A DNA stretch of 64,000 nt from Catellatospora sp. IY07-71 (GTDB lineage: Bacteria > Actinomycetota > Actinomycetes > Mycobacteriales > Micromonosporaceae), in assembly GCF_018326265.1 (NCBI RefSeq), contig NZ_AP023360.1, positions 5,923,501 to 5,987,500 on the forward strand. The letters are read 5' to 3'. The position numbers were made by a program, and so were the translations under genes. Below, piece after piece: positions 62,542 through 64,000 of this stretch; within the stretch, counting starts at the first letter, position 1; each line of letters opens with the position of its first letter. The notes under the pieces are model-generated. The model saw nothing but the letters and a program-made list of their open reading frames with translations. It did no database searches and was not told the DNA's origin.

Positions 62542-63840
62542 TCACAGCAGCTTCTCCGGGTGGCTGAGCAGGCGTTCGACGGCAAGCAGGTAGCGGGCGC
62601 CGCTGATCCCGTCGGTGACCCGGTGATCTGCTGCGAGACTGGCGGTGACCGTCGGGTGTACACCTAAAAGCCCGGCGACGGCGCAGGGCCGGTCGCGGAT
62701 CGTGCCGAACCCGACGAGGGCCACCTGCGGCGGGTAGATGACCCCGTGGATGGTGTCGACGCCCTGCTCGCCCAGGCTGGACACGGTGATGGTGGGGTCG
62801 GCGAGTTCGGCGGCGCGCAGCCGCCCGGCGCGGGTACGCGCGACCAGGTCTTTGAGGGCGGCCATGAGGTCGGGCACGGTGAGCTTGTCGGCGTCGTGGA
62901 TGGCCGGTGCCACCAGGCCGCCTTCGCGCAGCGAGATCGCCACGCCCAGGTGCACGGCTGCGCTGCGGTGGAAGGCGGTGCCGGTGTGGAAGCCGTTGAG
63001 GTCGGGCACCGTGGCCACGGCCATGGCGGCGGCTTTGAGCAGGAGCGCGGCGGGCAGGATGCGCTCGGCCACGGGCACGGTGCGGTTGTGCTCCCGCAGC
63101 CGGCGAAGCGCGGCCTCGAGATCGAGCGTCTCGGTGAGGTAGTAGTGCGGTATCTCGCGCTTCGCGCGGGCCATCGACGTCGCGATCTGCGCCCGGATCG
63201 CCATGGTGCGATCAGCCGTTCCGGCACGTGCCGGAGCTGCCGCGAACGCCGCAGCCGCGGCAGTCACGTCGGCGGCGCGTACCGCTCCACCGGGGCCTGA
63301 CCCGGCGATGCCGGTCAGCGGCACACCGAGCTCCTGCGCCAGCTTGCGGGCATGTGGTGAGGACCGGATGCGGACCGCCGCGACGGCCGCAGAGGTCGGC
63401 GCCGTCTCGGATGCAGCCGCTCGGACGTCCGCGTGGGTGACGCGTCCACCGGGCCCGGTGCCGTGCACGGTGCCCAGGTCGACGTGTGCGGCGTCCGCCA
63501 GGCGGCGTACCAGGGGTGAGGTGACCGGCGACGGGACGGCTCCGGTGGCAGGCGTCGCCGGTGCGGGCCGCGGGGCGGCCGGGGCCGGTTCCGGCTCCGG
63601 TCCGCCGGTGGTGATCGTGGCGAGCACGGCGCCGACCGGCACCCGGACGCCCGGCTCGACGAGCAGTTGGTCGACGACGCCGCTGGTGAAGCACTCCACT
63701 TCGACGTTGGCCTTGGCGGTGTCGACCACGGCGACGACGTCGCCCCTGCGCACCTGCTGGCCGGGATGCACCAGCCACTCGACGAGGGTGCCGTGGTCCA
63801 TGTCGGCGCCCAGCGACGGCATGCGGAACTCCGACTTCAT
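62542..63840 (-). CDS. dihydrolipoamide acyltransferase (E2) of a 2-oxoacid dehydrogenase
   Basis: A 432-aa E2 core subunit. Lipoyl domain 1-80 with the lipoyl-lysine in [12 protein letters not shown] (K43). Two E1/E3-binding domains in tandem ([32 protein letters not shown] and [32 protein letters not shown]); one is usual. Catalytic domain ends [12 protein letters not shown] with H406. Two binding domains are an unusual layout. The ATG overlaps the E1-beta stop (ATGA). Confidence 0.93.
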   Translation of the reverse strand: MKSEFRMPSLGADMDHGTLVEWLVHPGQQVRRGDVVAVVDTAKANVEVECFTSGVVDQLLVEPGVRVPVGAVLATITTGGPEPEPAPAAPRPAPATPATGAVPSPVTSPLVRRLADAAHVDLGTVHGTGPGGRVTHADVRAAASETAPTSAAVAAVRIRSSPHARKLAQELGVPLTGIAGSGPGGAVRAADVTAAAAAFAAAPARAGTADRTMAIRAQIATSMARAKREIPHYYLTETLDLEAALRRLREHNRTVPVAERILPAALLLKAAAMAVATVPDLNGFHTGTAFHRSAAVHLGVAISLREGGLVAPAIHDADKLTVPDLMAALKDLVARTRAGRLRAAELADPTITVSSLGEQGVDTIHGVIYPPQVALVGFGTIRDRPCAVAGLLGVHPTVTASLAADHRVTDGISGARYLLAVERLLSHPEKLL

Positions 63841-64000
63841 GCGGCCACCGCCCGGACCGCGTCGACAACTGCGCCGGGCTGCGGCAGGGCCGCCTGTTCG
63901 AGGTGGGCGGCGTACGGCATCGGCACCTCGGCGGAGCAGACCCGTCCCACCGGGGCGTCGAGGTCGTAGAAGGCCTGCTCGGTGATGCGGGCGGCGATCT
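63837..64000 (-). CDS. 2-oxoacid dehydrogenase E1 beta subunit, C-terminal part
   Basis: The window ends inside this gene. The visible 54 codons, [52 protein letters not shown], are the C terminus of an acetoin/pyruvate/branched-chain-type E1 beta (transketolase C domain). It overlaps E2 by 4 nt, so an E1-alpha gene is expected just outside the window. Confidence 0.88.
   Translation of the reverse strand, partial: IAARITEQAFYDLDAPVGRVCSAEVPMPYAAHLEQAALPQPGAVVDAVRAVAA

Noticed and set aside
1-64000. CRISPR arrays, rRNA and tRNA genes
   Set aside because: Read by eye, no regularly spaced repeats and no tRNA-like T-arm/acceptor patterns were noticed; a dedicated scan would be needed to exclude a tRNA.

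Overview
The window is about 72-73% GC, with strongly G/C-biased third codon positions, many GTG starts and long runs of genes that overlap by 4 nt (ATGA or GTGA). The gene content (ECF sigma factor with RskA-type anti-sigma, class F sortase, Acg-type nitroreductases, MerR-B12 regulator, TnpB of the actinomycete kind) points to a filamentous actinomycete, most likely Micromonosporaceae. The genus is an inference; no rRNA or tRNA gene was seen to fix it.

Left part (1-14 kb): a methyltransferase, a two-domain GNAT acetyltransferase, a TPR protein, and a three-gene minus-strand operon built around a membrane-anchored TPR-CHAT protease with a small Cys-rich protein and a membrane protein. Then come an agmatinase-family ureohydrolase, a phosphoketolase behind two near-perfect DosR/DevR-type boxes, and an AI-2E-family permease.

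14-19 kb: pyruvate formate-lyase and its activase (pflB-pflA, minus strand) with an IS605-type TnpB element inserted exactly at the pflB/pflA junction. A DoxX-like membrane protein diverges from pflB across two more DosR-like boxes.

19-27.6 kb: class F sortase plus DUF4397 surface protein, SigK/RskA-like sigma/anti-sigma pair, RsbW-like ATPase, FAD monooxygenase, DUF427 protein, MerR-B12 regulator and an IPP-isomerase-like Nudix protein. A 22-bp motif (TCG direct repeats 12 bp apart) occurs four times in the window, once beside the MerR-B12 gene.

27.6-35.3 kb: M20 peptidase, polar amino-acid ABC transporter, RpiR regulator and two exported cyanophycinase-fold (S51) proteins, with GTTAC/GTAAC operators. 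This reads as a unit for digesting extracellular cyanophycin or a similar polymer and importing the products.

36-51.3 kb: a tightly overlapped carbohydrate operon (sugar ABC transporter, GntR regulator, ROK kinase, DUF4127, FAD-dependent oxidoreductase, NanE epimerase, GH38 mannosidase) that ends in a 48-bp perfect palindrome. Divergent from it are a secreted GHL10-like glycosidase and a secreted DUF3370-like protein.

51.3-56.7 kb: a scarred, DosR-type dormancy island (Acg nitroreductases, universal stress protein, CBS remnant) with several truncated genes. The N- and C-terminal parts of one nitroreductase lie at opposite ends of a 4.5-kb segment.

56.7-64 kb: TerC behind a yybP-ykoY-like riboswitch, a small winged-helix regulator with a leaderless promoter, an MscS channel, an arylsulfatase, a 58-aa protein, and the E2 and (partial) E1-beta genes of a 2-oxoacid dehydrogenase.
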